In this document: positions 22,831-33,218 of the stretch, piece after piece
Layout: every line of letters begins with the position of its first letter
Numbering within the stretch: position 1 is the first letter of the stretch
From: Riptortus pedestris
Lineage: Eukaryota > Arthropoda > Insecta > Hemiptera > Alydidae
Assembly: GCA_019009955.1 (NCBI GenBank)
Contig: CM032228.1
Span: 203,656,501-203,720,500 of the forward strand
Reading direction: 5' to 3'
Length of the DNA: 64,000 nt
Notes under the pieces: generated by a model
Told to the model about the DNA's origin: nothing
Seen by the model: the letters and a program-made list of their open reading frames with translations, nothing else
Database searches by the model: none
Translations under genes and position numbers: made by a program

Positions 22831-23486
22831 ACATTAACGAAGATATTCACGAATATATGTTTTGATACTTCAATTTCAAATACGAAATTCCAGCGAAATT
22901 CTTATTGATTAAATAACTAGCAGGCGTACAGACAGGAATGATTATGAATTTTAATTCCATTATTAGTTTTACTCGTACGTCCATATTTACTCGTCTGAAA
23001 CATGAAAAAGGATTAACCTTGCCGGAATTAAATATAATATCAAGCAAACCCTACACACACACAAGCACGCACGCACACACACATATATAAACACAAATGT
23101 ACAATTCATTGATATTTGCTGCCAAAGAAAAATAAATAAATTCTTGGGAGAGGATGGAACAGTTGGATTCTAATTGGGGGCTTTTCAAAATAGGATGAGA
23201 TTGGAGCCATTTGTAATGAAAAGCTGAGGGGATTAGAGCATGGACGCTAGTCAAAGTACGGGATATATCTAGCGAGGGTATATTTGAAATTAGTATATCA
23301 TGAGAGGTATATATGAGAGTGGTTGGTATCTACAGATGTTGGCTGTATATACCCCATCCTCTTTGTTTATAATCTCTGCTTTATATTTGGAATACACGCT
23401 ACCTAGTTAACCTTTAATGTTCTCTCTACGACTTTCTAGATCAAAACGTTATTCAAGGCTCTTGTCTTTTACGACTTTCCTTATTA
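22831..23486. other. Anonymous DNA with short (CA)n
   Basis: An imperfect CA run lies at 23052-23082. The frames at 22847 and 23051 (minus) show no recognised motif. Confidence 0.5.
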
Positions 23487-23540
23487 TTAGATTTTCCTTG
23501 AGGAAATCAGCTGTTGCGGTTGAGCATACGCCTTTATTGT
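23487..23540 (-). mobile_element. HINE 3'-end fragment
   Basis: TTATTAGATTTTCCTTGAGG and AAATCAGCTGTTGCGGTTGAG match the palindrome and the start of M5. The rest is cut off at the border with the LINE fragment at about 23560. Confidence 0.65.
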
Positions 23541-23559
23541 GAACTTTATTATTTTCCTT

Positions 23560-24190
23560 CATTATGAAAAGGAAAGAGAGGCCTAAATGTCAGGAGTGTA
23601 ATGTGTCTCTGACTACTAAACACTTATTGACGTACTGCAGGACACGTGCAAACTTACTAGTACCTCACGACTAAAACGGCTTACTGACGGAAGTCCATAC
23701 CTGGACAACATCTTAAAACACTTTAAAAAACTTAACATTAATTTCTGAATTTAAATCTTCAAACAATATTTATACTTGCAATTGTACGTGTATTTTTTTC
23801 AATAATGCCCTTTTAATCGATTTATTATATTTTAAATTGAATTGCATTTTTAGTTATTCGATTTTTCACCCCTTCGTTTTTATCGCATTGATTAAAGTTG
23901 ATTTTATTATTATAATTATATTGAACAGTTAATTTAGTTTAAATATTCTCTGTTTTTGTAAGTGGTTGTTGTTTTGTTTAATGTTTATTACTTTTATTTA
24001 ATTTGTTGCGTATATTTAGTATTTCGTTTTCCATTTATCTGTTGTAACTAGTTAATCTAGAAGAAAAATCACCATTTCGTGGGGTCCTCGTTAATAAATT
24101 TGGTTACTAGAAACCTGAATAATTCGACATTCGTCGTCACGCTGCAACTAGACTAAATTGGTTCAGGAAGGGCCATAACGGATAATATCT
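23560..24190 (+). pseudogene. LINE C-terminal zinc knuckle and 3' UTR (Jockey/I-type)
   Basis: The plus-strand translation gives RPKCQECNVSLTTKHLLTYC, the C-x2-C...H-x4-C knuckle, at about 23583-23645. After a frameshift, TDGSPYLDNILKHFKKLNIN and F follow, ending with a TGA at 23746-23748. This is the same terminal block as LLTEGSPHINTLLNHLK at 21.7 kb. The AT-rich 3' UTR extends perhaps to the AAGGGCCATAACGG block near 24180. The RNase H part is missing. It has opposite orientation to the fragments at 20.1 and 21.7 kb. Confidence 0.72.
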
Positions 24191-24338
24191 TTATATATTT
24201 AGTTAAAATATAAAAATCGAAAATTTTTGCGATTACAATACTTTCTTTATTCATATTTATTTTTTGCTGGTGGTGAGGGTGATGAATGGTTAATCACAAA
24301 ACTTTTTTATGGCTCCTCACAATTTTATTTCTTATAAA

Positions 24339-24378
24339 CGCTGAGCGCTTTCGGGGACTAAATCCCCATCCTCAGAGC
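24339..24378 (-). other. Hammerhead-ribozyme-like motif of the Penelope-like element
   Basis: The minus strand reads CTGAGGA (24375-24369), stem II GGGGA/TCCCC with a TTTAG loop, GAAA (24352-24349), then GCGCTCAGCG. These are the two conserved hammerhead boxes with a strong stem II. Stem III and the cleavage site are not clear, and an extra U follows CUGAGGA. Confidence 0.42.
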
Positions 24379-24606
24379 TAAAAAACAATGTAACACCATA
24401 ATTAGGAGTCTAAAAATCAGTTCTTAAAAATGTTTTACATAGTTGGTCATATAACAAACAGTCTATAACATTATAATTTTTTTTACAATAATAACACCTA
24501 TATTCAAAAAACACATTTACAATTAAAATATAACAAATTAATAATTACTATTTAAACATTAAAATAATATTATAAGCAAAAATTACCGTCAGAGCGTAGG
24601 GCGATC

Positions 24607-25263
24607 CTATAGACTTGCTACCAGGCTAAACCCTGCCGATGCACTGAGGCCAAGGGGATCGTTCCAAGCCGCTAGGGAGGGGGCAGAGACAAGTCTGGAC
24701 ATGAGAGACGCGTTTGTGTCAGCCTGCACATTTACATTGCCTTTATTTATGGCTTTTTCAAGTTTTATATCAATAGCCTCCACCATGTCCAACAGATAAC
24801 CCCTAACGTCACTATGAATTAATTTTATCTGGTGGTCCCCAGCATGGTGGTTGTGCTCCTTACAGTGTGCATAAAACTCTGAGCCTGCTCTCATGTGTTC
24901 CTTAGCCCTGATCCGTAACTTCCTCTCTGTCCTCCCAACGTAGCTGGCTTCACACATCCCACACTTCATCATGTACACCCCTGATCTGTCTCCTAGAGGA
25001 GTAGCATCCTTGATTTTAGAAACAAAATTCTGAAGTGACGCCCTCTTTCTGTAGGCTATTCTAATGCCCTCCCTGTTTAGTGTCCTTCCCAGGATTTCTT
25101 CAGGTTTTTCTTTTATAAGAAAAATATATGACAGGAGGGTTTCTAAAAAATTGATGTGGGAGACTTTTAGGGGTGGTGGGGAAGAGGTTAAATCCTGGGG
25201 AATATTGCCATATTTGGGCCGGCTATCAGAAATCCTGGGAAGGAAACTAAACAGGCAGGGCAT
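24607..25263 (-). CDS. Penelope-like retroelement protein, C-terminal GIY-YIG endonuclease part (truncated)
   Basis: 218 residues. The first 30 or so derive from the inverted partial copy, so the Met is not the natural start. LNREGIRIAYRKRASLQNFV (about 62-81) is the linker that precedes the nuclease in PLE proteins. The GIY-YIG nuclease follows: Gly-Val-Tyr 95-97, a CGMC knuckle 101-104, Tyr-Val-Gly 108-110, Arg111, basic RKLRIRAKEH 114-123, and VEAIDIKLEKAINKGN (161-176) with Glu162 as the likely metal-binding residue. In the family this domain nicks target DNA for reverse transcription. The reverse transcriptase is absent, so the copy cannot move by itself. The GIY-YIG domain itself has no stop or frameshift. 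Confidence 0.82.
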   Translation of the reverse strand: MPCLFSFLPRISDSRPKYGNIPQDLTSSPPPLKVSHINFLETLLSYIFLIKEKPEEILGRTLNREGIRIAYRKRASLQNFVSKIKDATPLGDRSGVYMMKCGMCEASYVGRTERKLRIRAKEHMRAGSEFYAHCKEHNHHAGDHQIKLIHSDVRGYLLDMVEAIDIKLEKAINKGNVNVQADTNASLMSRLVSAPSLAAWNDPLGLSASAGFSLVASL

Positions 25264-25396
25264 TAGAATAGCCTACAGAAAGAGGGCGTCACTTCAGAAT
25301 TTTGTTTCTATAGCGCTCAGCGTTTATAAGAAATAAAATTGTGAGGAGCCATAAAAAAGTTTTGTGATTAACTTTCTTTATTGCTATTTACTCTAA

Positions 25397-26040
25397 GTAA
25401 ATAGTCACGACATACGACCTCGACACGATTCGTCTAGTCTGGTGATGTCATCTCCACATTATATTCTATATTTCCCTTTTTCTGCGTAAAGTATGTTAGA
25501 AAAGTTTAAACATAAGCCGTATGTAGGATATTTAGTGACACAGTATTTTAAAGTAAAAATCAATATGAATAGGAGTAGATTTTATTAAAGGCCGGAAAAG
25601 CAATCATTTAAATAACTACATTTATATTTAAATTATAGGAAAAATATTCAAGCAACAATTGTGTTATGTGACATTATGAACAACATTGATTATCTAATGT
25701 TTTTACGAGAGTAATTACAACGGACTTATTCTGTATGCCGTATGTTTTCTCTAAGTTCTATGCTTCTATGTTCGAATTAAGAAACTTGATGTTCCATTTT
25801 TAATATGAAACAAAAAAAAAATCGGGTTTCAAATTGGCCAAATATATATAGACGAGCACGAGAGCATAGAATTTTTATTGACAGCTTCATATAAAAAATC
25901 TGAATTTGAATTTAGTCTTGAAATAAGATGATATATGACTTCCGCTTATTGTTAATGTGAGATACGTAGAACTGAGGGTATGCTGAAGAAATGCAATGAA
26001 CCCCGTTATTATTCGTGTTAGAAAAAAAAAATAATGAACA
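25397..26040. other. Anonymous AT-rich DNA
   Basis: No gene or repeat recognised. Confidence 0.5.
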
Positions 26041-26044
26041 AGAA

Positions 26045-26500
26045 TTGTAGAAAATTTAATTTCCAACATAATCGCTTTGGTACATTTTTTGATCCTACTT
26101 ATTGGAGATGTTTACACATTTTTATTCTCTGAACCTCCGCTCGATTTGAGCCTTTTTTTAACCATCAACGGACTTCACCTCTAGTTTTACTTAAGGGGTT
26201 GTAAAGACAGAATTAAATTTAATTAATTCAGTATACTCGTACAATTCAGAAGCAGGAGCAAGTGAAAATCATCGATTTATAGAGAAAGAGCTCTGAGGAT
26301 GAGGCAGGACCTCGAAAACTAGCTCTGAAATAAGCATTTATAGCCTAGTGGAAGTGTTGACCCTTTTTTTAACCATGGGTTTAATTCAGAGTGTTGGCAG
26401 ATATGTGTGTGTGTGTGTTCGTTAATGCTGCAGCAGCTGCAATTTCCATTCGTTTTTAACGAAACTTTACTTGGTATTTAGCGTTTTTTGCGTAGACTAA
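26045..26500. mobile_element. Old HINE M3 relics in both orientations
   Basis: 26045-26200 keeps plus-strand M3 order (TTTAATTTCCAACATAATCG, TTTTTGATCCTACTTATTGG, ATCAACGGACTTCA). 26395-26500 keeps minus-strand order (GTTCGTTAATGCTGCAGCAG, GCAATTTCCATTCG, GGTATTTAGCG). Both are strongly decayed. A short (GT)n sits at 26406-26419. Confidence 0.4.
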
Positions 26501-26950
26501 AGGACCAACGCGGATAACGGACCTTTGAAGGACGGCAATTGGACATTTAAAAGAAATTTCGAACCTGAAGCTCTTGCGTAGCTGTCCATCGCCCCCACCA
26601 CCTCCCGGCAATATAAACATTATACGTCCCGGCAACTTGATTGAAACATGTATAAGATATATATATTGAAGTTTCCCGAATGAGAATAAGTTTAGTAGAG
26701 ATTATTTGACAGGAATATGACAGTTTATGACTTATGGAGAAGTGTATATTAAGATGAGTGACAGACTGGTAGAGCCTACCTGGTTCACTGTCATTTCCTA
26801 ATGAATGGATTTACTCCAACTGCCTCTTCTCCCAGTCTCTCTTCCTCCATTTATTATTGATCTGCCACCTTCTGCCTAAAGTTTTATTGCTCCACTCCTT
26901 TGTGCAATATTATGTTATATATCTATTTATTGACATGTTCAGATATCTGT
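26501..26950. other. Anonymous DNA
   Basis: No gene or repeat recognised. Confidence 0.5.
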
Positions 26951-26956
26951 CTTTTA

Positions 26957-27245
26957 GTAAATTTCCCTTACAGGAAATCAGCTATTGAGGTTGTACTCAT
27001 GAATCGATTTTCGAAACTTTTTTTTCAAGTGTCCATTGATGCTACCCGCGAAATGACGAAAATGAGGTCTGTTCAAAACTATATATATTTTTCTGTTACC
27101 GCTTTAGCGGGTCTAATTTTTGTCTTATCGTTACCAATCCCGAAATATATGCGTTATATGTAAAAGGAGGGGTAAACCTTTCAGTAAACCCCCACTAACG
27201 CACTTGGGAAATCTGTTTCGTTTACGCAGCCCCTGTGTAATATAA
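26957..27245 (-). mobile_element. HINE, both ends, internally deleted (about 290 bp)
   Basis: M5 (26957-27080) with TTAGTAAATTTCCC and the CGAAAATGAGGTC block is followed by a TATATATATTT slot, the first part of M3 (CGCTTTAGCGGGTCTAATTT) and an abrupt jump at about 27170 to AGTAAACCCCCACT and the 5' end (GGGAAATCTGTTTCGTTTAC, CAGCCCCTGTG). Most of M3 and M2 are gone while both termini remain. Confidence 0.75.
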
Positions 27246-27556
27246 TATAATAATATATTATAATATATAGTACATTTTTCCCTCCCCCCATCTATGTATA
27301 GAAACGAGCGAGCAAGACGGGGCTAGAGACAGACCTTTCCCGCAATACATGGAGTATCTTCCTACTCAAAGGATCCCATAAATAAACATTACTGTTTCTC
27401 TTTCAGCTATAACTCCTTTTCTCCGTTAACTTTTTTTCCTTTACTCTATAACATCTTTAGTCTCTTATATTGTAATGTTTAATATAAAATTTTTCGACCA
27501 ACACTTTAAAAGAAATGAATAAGACGTGTATTCTACCTTATTTATTGCTTCCAATA
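27246..27556. other. Anonymous DNA
   Basis: Starts with a TAATATA-rich run at 27238-27270. No further signal. Confidence 0.5.
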
Positions 27557-28528
27557 ACTAGCAGGTTTCCCTTATGGGGGTAGGGTAGTCATGACTTGTG
27601 GGGGGGGGGTTAAGAGGGGAGGATATTCGAAATGTCTCCGTTACTATAAGTCTATAAGTATAATATGTATAAAACTGATCTTATTGCAAATAGAATGATC
27701 TATAAATATTGTAATATACATTTATTCTCTATCTTGAATATTTACCAAGATATTTGTATTTTCCAATTTTGCGCCTTCAGCAAACCCCCACTTTTTCTTT
27801 TGTCATGTTAACAATAAGCTGTTATATCATGAACCACTTCATTACAAGGTTAAATGCCTAGTATTGTATTGAACTTCTACTTTGTGAGATATATACAAAT
27901 ATGTTCTGGTGACCCCCCTGGGGGAGGGGGGTTGAAGGGGAATTTCGAAGAATGAATTATTCCGTTACTAAAAGTCGGATCGAATAATTGTGCATAATCA
28001 GCCTTATTGCAAATTGAAATACCTGTAAATGCTAGTATATACATATTTTCTCTATCATGATTACTAATCGAGATATTTGAATTTTTTAGTTTTCATCCTT
28101 AAGTAAACCCTCACTCCTACTCATGTCATATTAACAATAACCTGTAACATCGTAAACTCCTTTTTTCTATACTTAAATATCAGACATGTTTTTTCAGGGG
28201 ACTTTTATTTTGCGAGTTATATGCAAATCCATTATGCGATGTAGTCCTCAATAAAGATTTTACATTGTTGTTTCAAAAATGTTTATTTGATCTATAACAG
28301 TCGATATTTAACAGTTACAGTAAAAAATAAAGAGCATATTATTTATTCTCTGAAATTGGTCTAAGAACAAGAGAGGTTTAGAGGGGGGTAGAATTCGAAA
28401 ATTCAAAATTTGTCCGTAATTATGAGTCGGATCGCAAAAAAACAATGTTATAACCAACTATTGATGCTCTACAATTGTCCATGTATTCGTTCTTAGTTTA
28501 AGCAGCCCCGGCGTGACGGACTTTCTTT
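27557..28528 (-). mobile_element. HINE with three M3 modules and no M5 body
   Basis: Three successive M3 blocks, at about 27600-27790, 27900-28110 and 28370-28480, share GGTT..GAGGGG-type runs, (G/C)TCGGATCG or equivalent, TTATTGCAAAT and GAGATATTTG. Each of the first two is followed by the same linker: AGTAAACCCYCACT, CATATTAACAATAA, the AAACYWCTT block and GCAAAT. The 3' end TAGCAGGTTTCCCTTATGGG lies at 27559 with most of M5 deleted. The 5' end at 28500-28528 is TTTAAGCAGCCCCGGCGTGA followed by CGGACTTT. Confidence 0.72.
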
Positions 28529-29194
28529 TAATTCTGCTAGCTTTTGACCAAAATTTCGGCTGCATGGTCTTCAGGATTGCACATATTAAGAAACGATTAA
28601 AGAGACAGAAACAGAATTTTTTAATAGGGATATGTTTTTTAATAGGTGTCTCTTAAGGGAAACCAGCTTGTTCCAACTTCAATGAAACAGACGAAAGAAA
28701 ACCATACGTTCTCTACTTTCAAGAGGTCCCCGCATGGTGCTGCCATCTATGGGTCAGTCCTGGGAACTACCCAGCTCCAGCTGTTAGCAGAGAACAAAAG
28801 AAAGAGAAGAAAAAAGACACAAGAAGTCAATCTACTTTTCTTGAGAGAGCACACTTGTCCATAAAAGCAGTATTTTATTTATTGTTAATAAGCCCCAACA
28901 ACATGGCTAATTAACTAACTTTCAAGCCAAGGCGGGTGGCAGGGGAGAAGATATGGATGGAGAGAGAAATGGAAGAAATGAGGAGAAAAAGGGAATGAAT
29001 AACCAGAAGAAACTCAACACATATCTTCAGCATTATCACCATTCATTATTGTAACCTCACATCTATATATTTATTGTATATTATTTATTTTCATGCAACA
29101 TTTTTCAATAATTCCAGCATTTGCATAAACCCAAATAGTGAGAGGGTAATATACATTTCAAAATGAATTACCCCATCACAATACACAGCTACTG
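28529..29194. other. Anonymous DNA; 72-codon frame not supported
   Basis: GTCTCTTAAGGGAAACCAGC at 28648-28667 is a scrap of the HINE 3' palindrome. The frame 28646-28864 starts in it and continues through KENHTFSTFKRSPHGAAIYG without a recognised domain. I do not call it a gene. Confidence 0.45.
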
Positions 29195-29455
29195 AGTTTG
29201 AACGCGATTTTTAAAAAAAATCTTCAAATGTTTATTCTTTCTTGGAGATAACGAAAAAGGCTACCTCACATGTAACGCTTAAACTAAGCAGATTTCCCAC
29301 ATGATAGGATGACACACTAGTGATTTCATATGAAAATATATTTTCCATGTCTAAGTAAACATTGTAGAAGTAGAAATAGGGGTTTACTATTTTTGAACGA
29401 AACGGTTAAATATAAAGAGTGAGGTATAAATCAAATTAACATTTTTGCGTTGAGA
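29195..29455. mobile_element. HINE relics: M5 scrap (-) and 5' half (+)
   Basis: 29195-29265 keeps minus-strand M5 order (CTTCAAATGTTTATTC, GGAGATAACGAAAAAGGC). At 29278 a plus-strand 5' end begins (TTAAACTAAGCAGATTTCCC), followed by a third type of M2 (ATGACACACTAGTGATTTC, also at 55650) and a scrap of M3 (AACGGTTAAATATAAAGAG). Confidence 0.5.
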
Positions 29456-29631
29456 AACTCTGAATTGAAGTGTTTTCCTACGTAGCCTGTGTAGTTGCAA
29501 TCGCTATTTGCATCGGAACCGCTAGCTGCATCGTTATCCTGACAGCTTCTATGAACCTTAACTATTGCCTCACTTGATGAGGTTACGACGAAAAGAAAAA
29601 AAAATAATACTAAATCCTTAAATATATCCAT
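29431..29631 (-). CDS. Candidate small secreted protein or first exon (weak)
   Basis: A 66-codon frame starting with a signal-peptide-like N-terminus (MDIFKDLVLFFFLFVVTSSS then EA, core about residues 8-17). A polar stretch with two cysteines follows (HRSCQDNDAASGSDANSDC). The C-terminal 15 or so residues may be intron read-through, since a GTAGG occurs in GGCTACGTAGGAAA. Its lower end overlaps decayed HINE sequence. It matches no family I recognise. It could be the first exon of a short secreted peptide gene on the minus strand, or chance. Transcript evidence would be needed. Confidence 0.22.
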   Translation of the reverse strand: MDIFKDLVLFFFLFVVTSSSEAIVKVHRSCQDNDAASGSDANSDCNYTGYVGKHFNSEFLNAKMLI

Positions 29632-29639
29632 TCCTCCAT

Positions 29640-30615
29640 GTATAATTCCGTATGAGATCAGTATGGGTCTGCATTGATTTTTCTATTTTTGCTTAGACCT
29701 TGTGATCTGGTTCGGAGAATTCCAAGTCCAATGCCCTTTGTTCTTAATTCATTGCTTTTTTTTTTCTTTCTCGATGGATGGGGTAGAGATCGAAGCAATT
29801 GAGCATTAATTATAAAGGGAGTGCTCAAAATTTCCACTCTTTTAATTTAATGATTTTCTCCGTCATTTATAGAGGTAGGTATTTGGAGTTAACTAGACTC
29901 TCGCCTATTCATTATTTTCGTCTTCATTGTTTAATAATTCATTTTTAAAAGTCAAGTGTTTTATAATGACCTTACTCTAGTTATCGATAGCCATTATTAT
30001 AATACTTATAACGTTTTTTTTTTGTTTTTTTTAACTTCGGGAGATACTTTTGGCGAATAACCTGGATTCATTAATTTTTCCATCAGTTAATTTTTATCAA
30101 TAGGTGTGCTTACACGTTCATGCGCATCACAATAACAAATCGTTAATTTCGTATTAGAACTCACCCAAATATATATTTATTGTGTATTTTGTTTTAATTA
30201 CTACTGAATACTTTTAAGTGGGACTAGAGGAAAGATACATACAGAAATTGGCAAACAGGGGCTAAAGCTTATCATTATTCAGTTCATGATTCCACAAATT
30301 CGTATCTCATAAAATCTTTGTTTTGCCGCTATTGTTAGATAAAGTCTCATGTAGAAGGTAATGGAAAATCACTACATTTATTTTTCCCCCGGTTTTGTAT
30401 AAGAAGGTCAAACATTGGCCAAGGTTTGAGGTGACCTAGCAGTGTGTTCAATATGTTCATATTGATTCCAATAAAAATGTAATTAAATTTTATGTTGATG
30501 GGAAATGATTCGTGTTGAGGTTATGTTATGTTATTAATTAACAACCACATTACGCTCATATTGCTAATTAGAACTCTATATAATATTTTGTTTAATGTCA
30601 TTGTCACTAATTATT
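29640..30615. other. Anonymous AT-rich DNA
   Basis: No gene or repeat recognised. Confidence 0.5.
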
Positions 30616-30836
30616 TATTTATATTAATGTACACTTTTTGCTATTATGGCTAATTGGGACGGTTAATCTACAGGTTACCACCTTTTCTAGCCAGGGTGGG
30701 GACTTAGGATTTTATTTAATGAATTCCGTTACTAAATAAATTCCTATTGCCCAGGTGAAAATCGAACTCGCCACTCTAGGTTTACCATGTGCTATTAAGG
30801 CCAACGCTTTAACCCACATGGCTAACCTGAGCAGTT
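30616..30836 (-). repeat. tRNA-derived SINE, near full length
   Basis: On the minus strand: head TTAGCCATGTGGGTTAAAGC (A-box-like), TAGAGTGGCGAGTTCGATTT (B-box), body AATGAATTC-type, CTAGAAAAGGTGG and AATTAGCCATAATAGC. The tail ends in TACATTAATATAAA. Confidence 0.82.
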
Positions 30837-30915
30837 AAAATCCTATTGGTGAGGCAGGTATCGAACCCGTAACATTAGGTTTACTACGTTAATTCACACG
30901 GAAAACGTGAGTCCT
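30837..30915 (-). repeat. Second SINE head fragment
   Basis: A separate tRNA-like head immediately upstream: CCTAATGTTACGGGTTCGAT and ACCTGCCTCACC on the minus strand with TTAACGTAGTAAA before it. It carries a better B-box (GGGTTCGATACC) than the adjoining copy and may be a second SINE family or an older copy. Confidence 0.5.
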
Positions 30916-31081
30916 ATTAAACCGTTTTGTTTTACATATCTAAACATCGTGCCATCAACATTGCCAAAATGTTTATTTATGAAAAAATAATGACATATAG
31001 TCTTTATATTTTATCCGTTATCAATGAAGAGTACTGCTTACTGATGCATTTAAAATTGGGGAGATTCTTTCATTTTATCAT

Positions 31082-31343
31082 ATTTGCCTTAAGGGAAATC
31101 AGCTATTGAGGTCGTACTGATGACGCGATTTTCGAAAAATTTCTTCAAATGTCCATCGATCTTACCCAGGAGATGAAGAAAATGAGGTCCGTTCAAAACT
31201 GTATATATTTGTCTGTTAACGCTCTAGCGCTCACAATTTTAGCAGCTATTGAGGTTGTACTCATGACAGAATTTTCGACATTTTTCTTCAAATGTCCATC
31301 GATCCTACTTAGTAGATGACGAAAATGAGGTCCGTTCAAAACT

Positions 31344-31401
<58 letters not shown>

Positions 31402-32772
31402 CTGTTACGGCTCTAGCGGTCGCAATGTTTGTTTGATCGTTATGAAACTTGAAATTTAGTCGTTTTATAATATATATAAGTTCGTTAACGGCTGAAATTG
31501 GACCAGTGGGAGGGGGAGGGTTTAGAGGGGAGGATTTCCGAAATTTCGAAATATCTCCGTTACTATACGTCGGATCGAAAAATTTTATAGAATCAATCTT
31601 ATTGCAAATTACATCTACTATAAATATTGTTCTATACATATTTTCCGTATAAAGAGTATTTACCGAGATATTTGTATTTTTTGTAATGAGTTCCGCTTTC
31701 AGTAAACCCCCACTCCTGCTAGGGACATATTAATAATAAGCTGATATCTCATGAACCACCTCATTATTAGGTTAACTACAAAATATTGTTTTCAACAAAG
31801 CTTTATTTTACGAGGTACAAACAAATGCGTTTTGCTGAACCCCCCCCCCTCCTTTTTTTTCTTGGACTACAAAAATTTGAGTGATTGAGATAGAAATTAT
31901 TTTGATTCATTTCAAATTACTCCACTATAGTAAATAGTTTCCAATAAAATTAATATTTTATATTCAGATATATTTCTTTAATTGTTTGTTTTTCCGGCCT
32001 ATCTATCGATACTGTGCTACGAGGTTGGCTAACCTGTTTGTTTACAATCCAGCCGTATTACGTTGTAGGGACTATTAACTTATATTGTAAATTCACTGAA
32101 AGATTTCTCATTGCCGTTTGTAATTATTCACTAATATTCACGGAAGTGTTACCTGTATGTATATTTATCTATTGTAAACCTTCGCTGGCTAACCTGCTTG
32201 TTCCTTAATCATGTGAAAATCTCATAACCGTCTGAATCGTATTTCTTAAAATTGGAATGGTTGTGATTAAAATTATTCTGGTTTATTAGTAATTACAGTA
32301 CTAGATATAATAAATAGTTATGAATAAAATTTATAACTTATATTCAAATATATTTCCCTAATTACTTTATTTCCGGTAAAAGCTGGCTAACCTGATTGTT
32401 TAGAACTCAGACTGTTTTCTATCAGGAAGGTTCTTACCATTTGACTTGCCCTTTATTTGTTTACTTAATATTCACTGCAGAATTGTCTTACAAATAATAG
32501 ATATTCTGTGGTACTATTTAGTGTTGGTGTAATAAGTGTTCAGAGCGCTGCTATCATTAAAGGTAAGTCCATCTTTTGTGATCTTGTACTTTTTTTGAGA
32601 TTGAATTGTTCTTAATCTTATTTAATCTCGGAGCCTAACGGACGAGAGTTATTTCCCGCCAAAAGCTAGTTCGGCCGTTTCCTTGACTGGCTTGGCTCTC
32701 GTGAAATTTCTCTATTGTAAAACTTCACGTGGGAAATCTGCTTAGTTTGCGTAACCCCTGCGTGACGGACTT
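31082..32772 (-). mobile_element. HINE, longest copy (about 1.7 kb), composite with duplicated M5 and M2
   Basis: From the 3' end: M5 copy 1 (31086-31200) and CTGTTAACGCTCTAGCG; a second M5 without its terminal palindrome (31241-31345); (TA)n 31357-31397; one M3 (31398-31690) with a stop-free frame like that at 13660; the long M2 (31700-32180) with AACCACCTCATTATTAGG, TTTGAGTGATTGAGATA and GGCTAACCTGTTTGTTTAC. A second long-M2-like block follows (32185-32560). Last come a third type of M2 (CTAACGGACGAGAGTTATTT, shared with 59645) and the intact 5' end at 32715-32772. It is a mosaic of modules rather than a simple copy. Confidence 0.75.
31357..31397. repeat. (TA)n in HINE central slot
   Basis: About 20 TA units after a short TGTGTG lead. 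Confidence 0.96.
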
Positions 32773-32782
32773 TTTTTTCTTT

Positions 32783-33218
32783 AATCAGTACTATACTCGG
32801 TATTTAATCGTTTTATGTAAAAAGAAAGATCAAGTTCGTTAATGGCTGAAATCGGACCAGTGGGAGAGGGGGGATTTCCAAAATTTGAAATATCTCCATT
32901 ACTAGGGGTCGGATCGACCTGTAACGAACCAATCTTATTGAAAATTAAATTTGCTATAAATATTGTTATGTACATTTATTCTATATGTTGAATATTAACC
33001 GAGATATTTGCATTTTTATTAAGTGTGTGCGGATACCCGATGAGGTCGGCTTATGTCGGTTCTATTTGGGACTTTCCGCTTAAATCTAGTTTGGCCCTTT
33101 CCGTTACTGTTCGGCACTTTGTTTAGAGACTCGTTGCTACTACTGCAGATTTCTCTATTGTATAACTTCACGTGGGAAATCTGCTTAGTTTACGCAGCCT
33201 CTGCGCGACGGACTTTTG
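32783..33218 (-). mobile_element. HINE, 3'-truncated, tandem with the preceding copy
   Basis: M3 (32790-33015), then a fourth M2 variant (CGGATACCCGATGAGG, TTGGCCCTTTCCGTTACTG, GTTTAGAGACTCGTTGC) and the 5' end (TTCACGTGGGAAATCTGCTT, CTCTGCGCGACGGACTTTT). M5 and the central slot are absent, cut where the 31082-32772 copy begins. The frames at 32781-32975 and 33053-33301 are element sequence. Confidence 0.75.

Larger units (their letters stand above)
24239..25396 (-). mobile_element. Penelope-like element (GIY-YIG), 5'-truncated, with inverted partial copy
   Basis: The minus strand carries the C-terminal coding part (25263-24607), an AT-rich 3' UTR (24606-24380), a hammerhead-like motif (24378-24339) and a tail ending GAAATAAAATTGTGAGG...TTTTGTGATTAA near 24293. 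The right part is a plus-strand partial copy. Positions 25229-25312 invert 25016-25099, and 25313-25371 inverts 24293-24350, so the coding scrap joins the tail directly with the endonuclease and 3' UTR missing. ACTTTCTTTATT at about 24239 and about 25374 may be remains of a target duplication. Inverted partial copies fit PLE biology. Confidence 0.8.
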
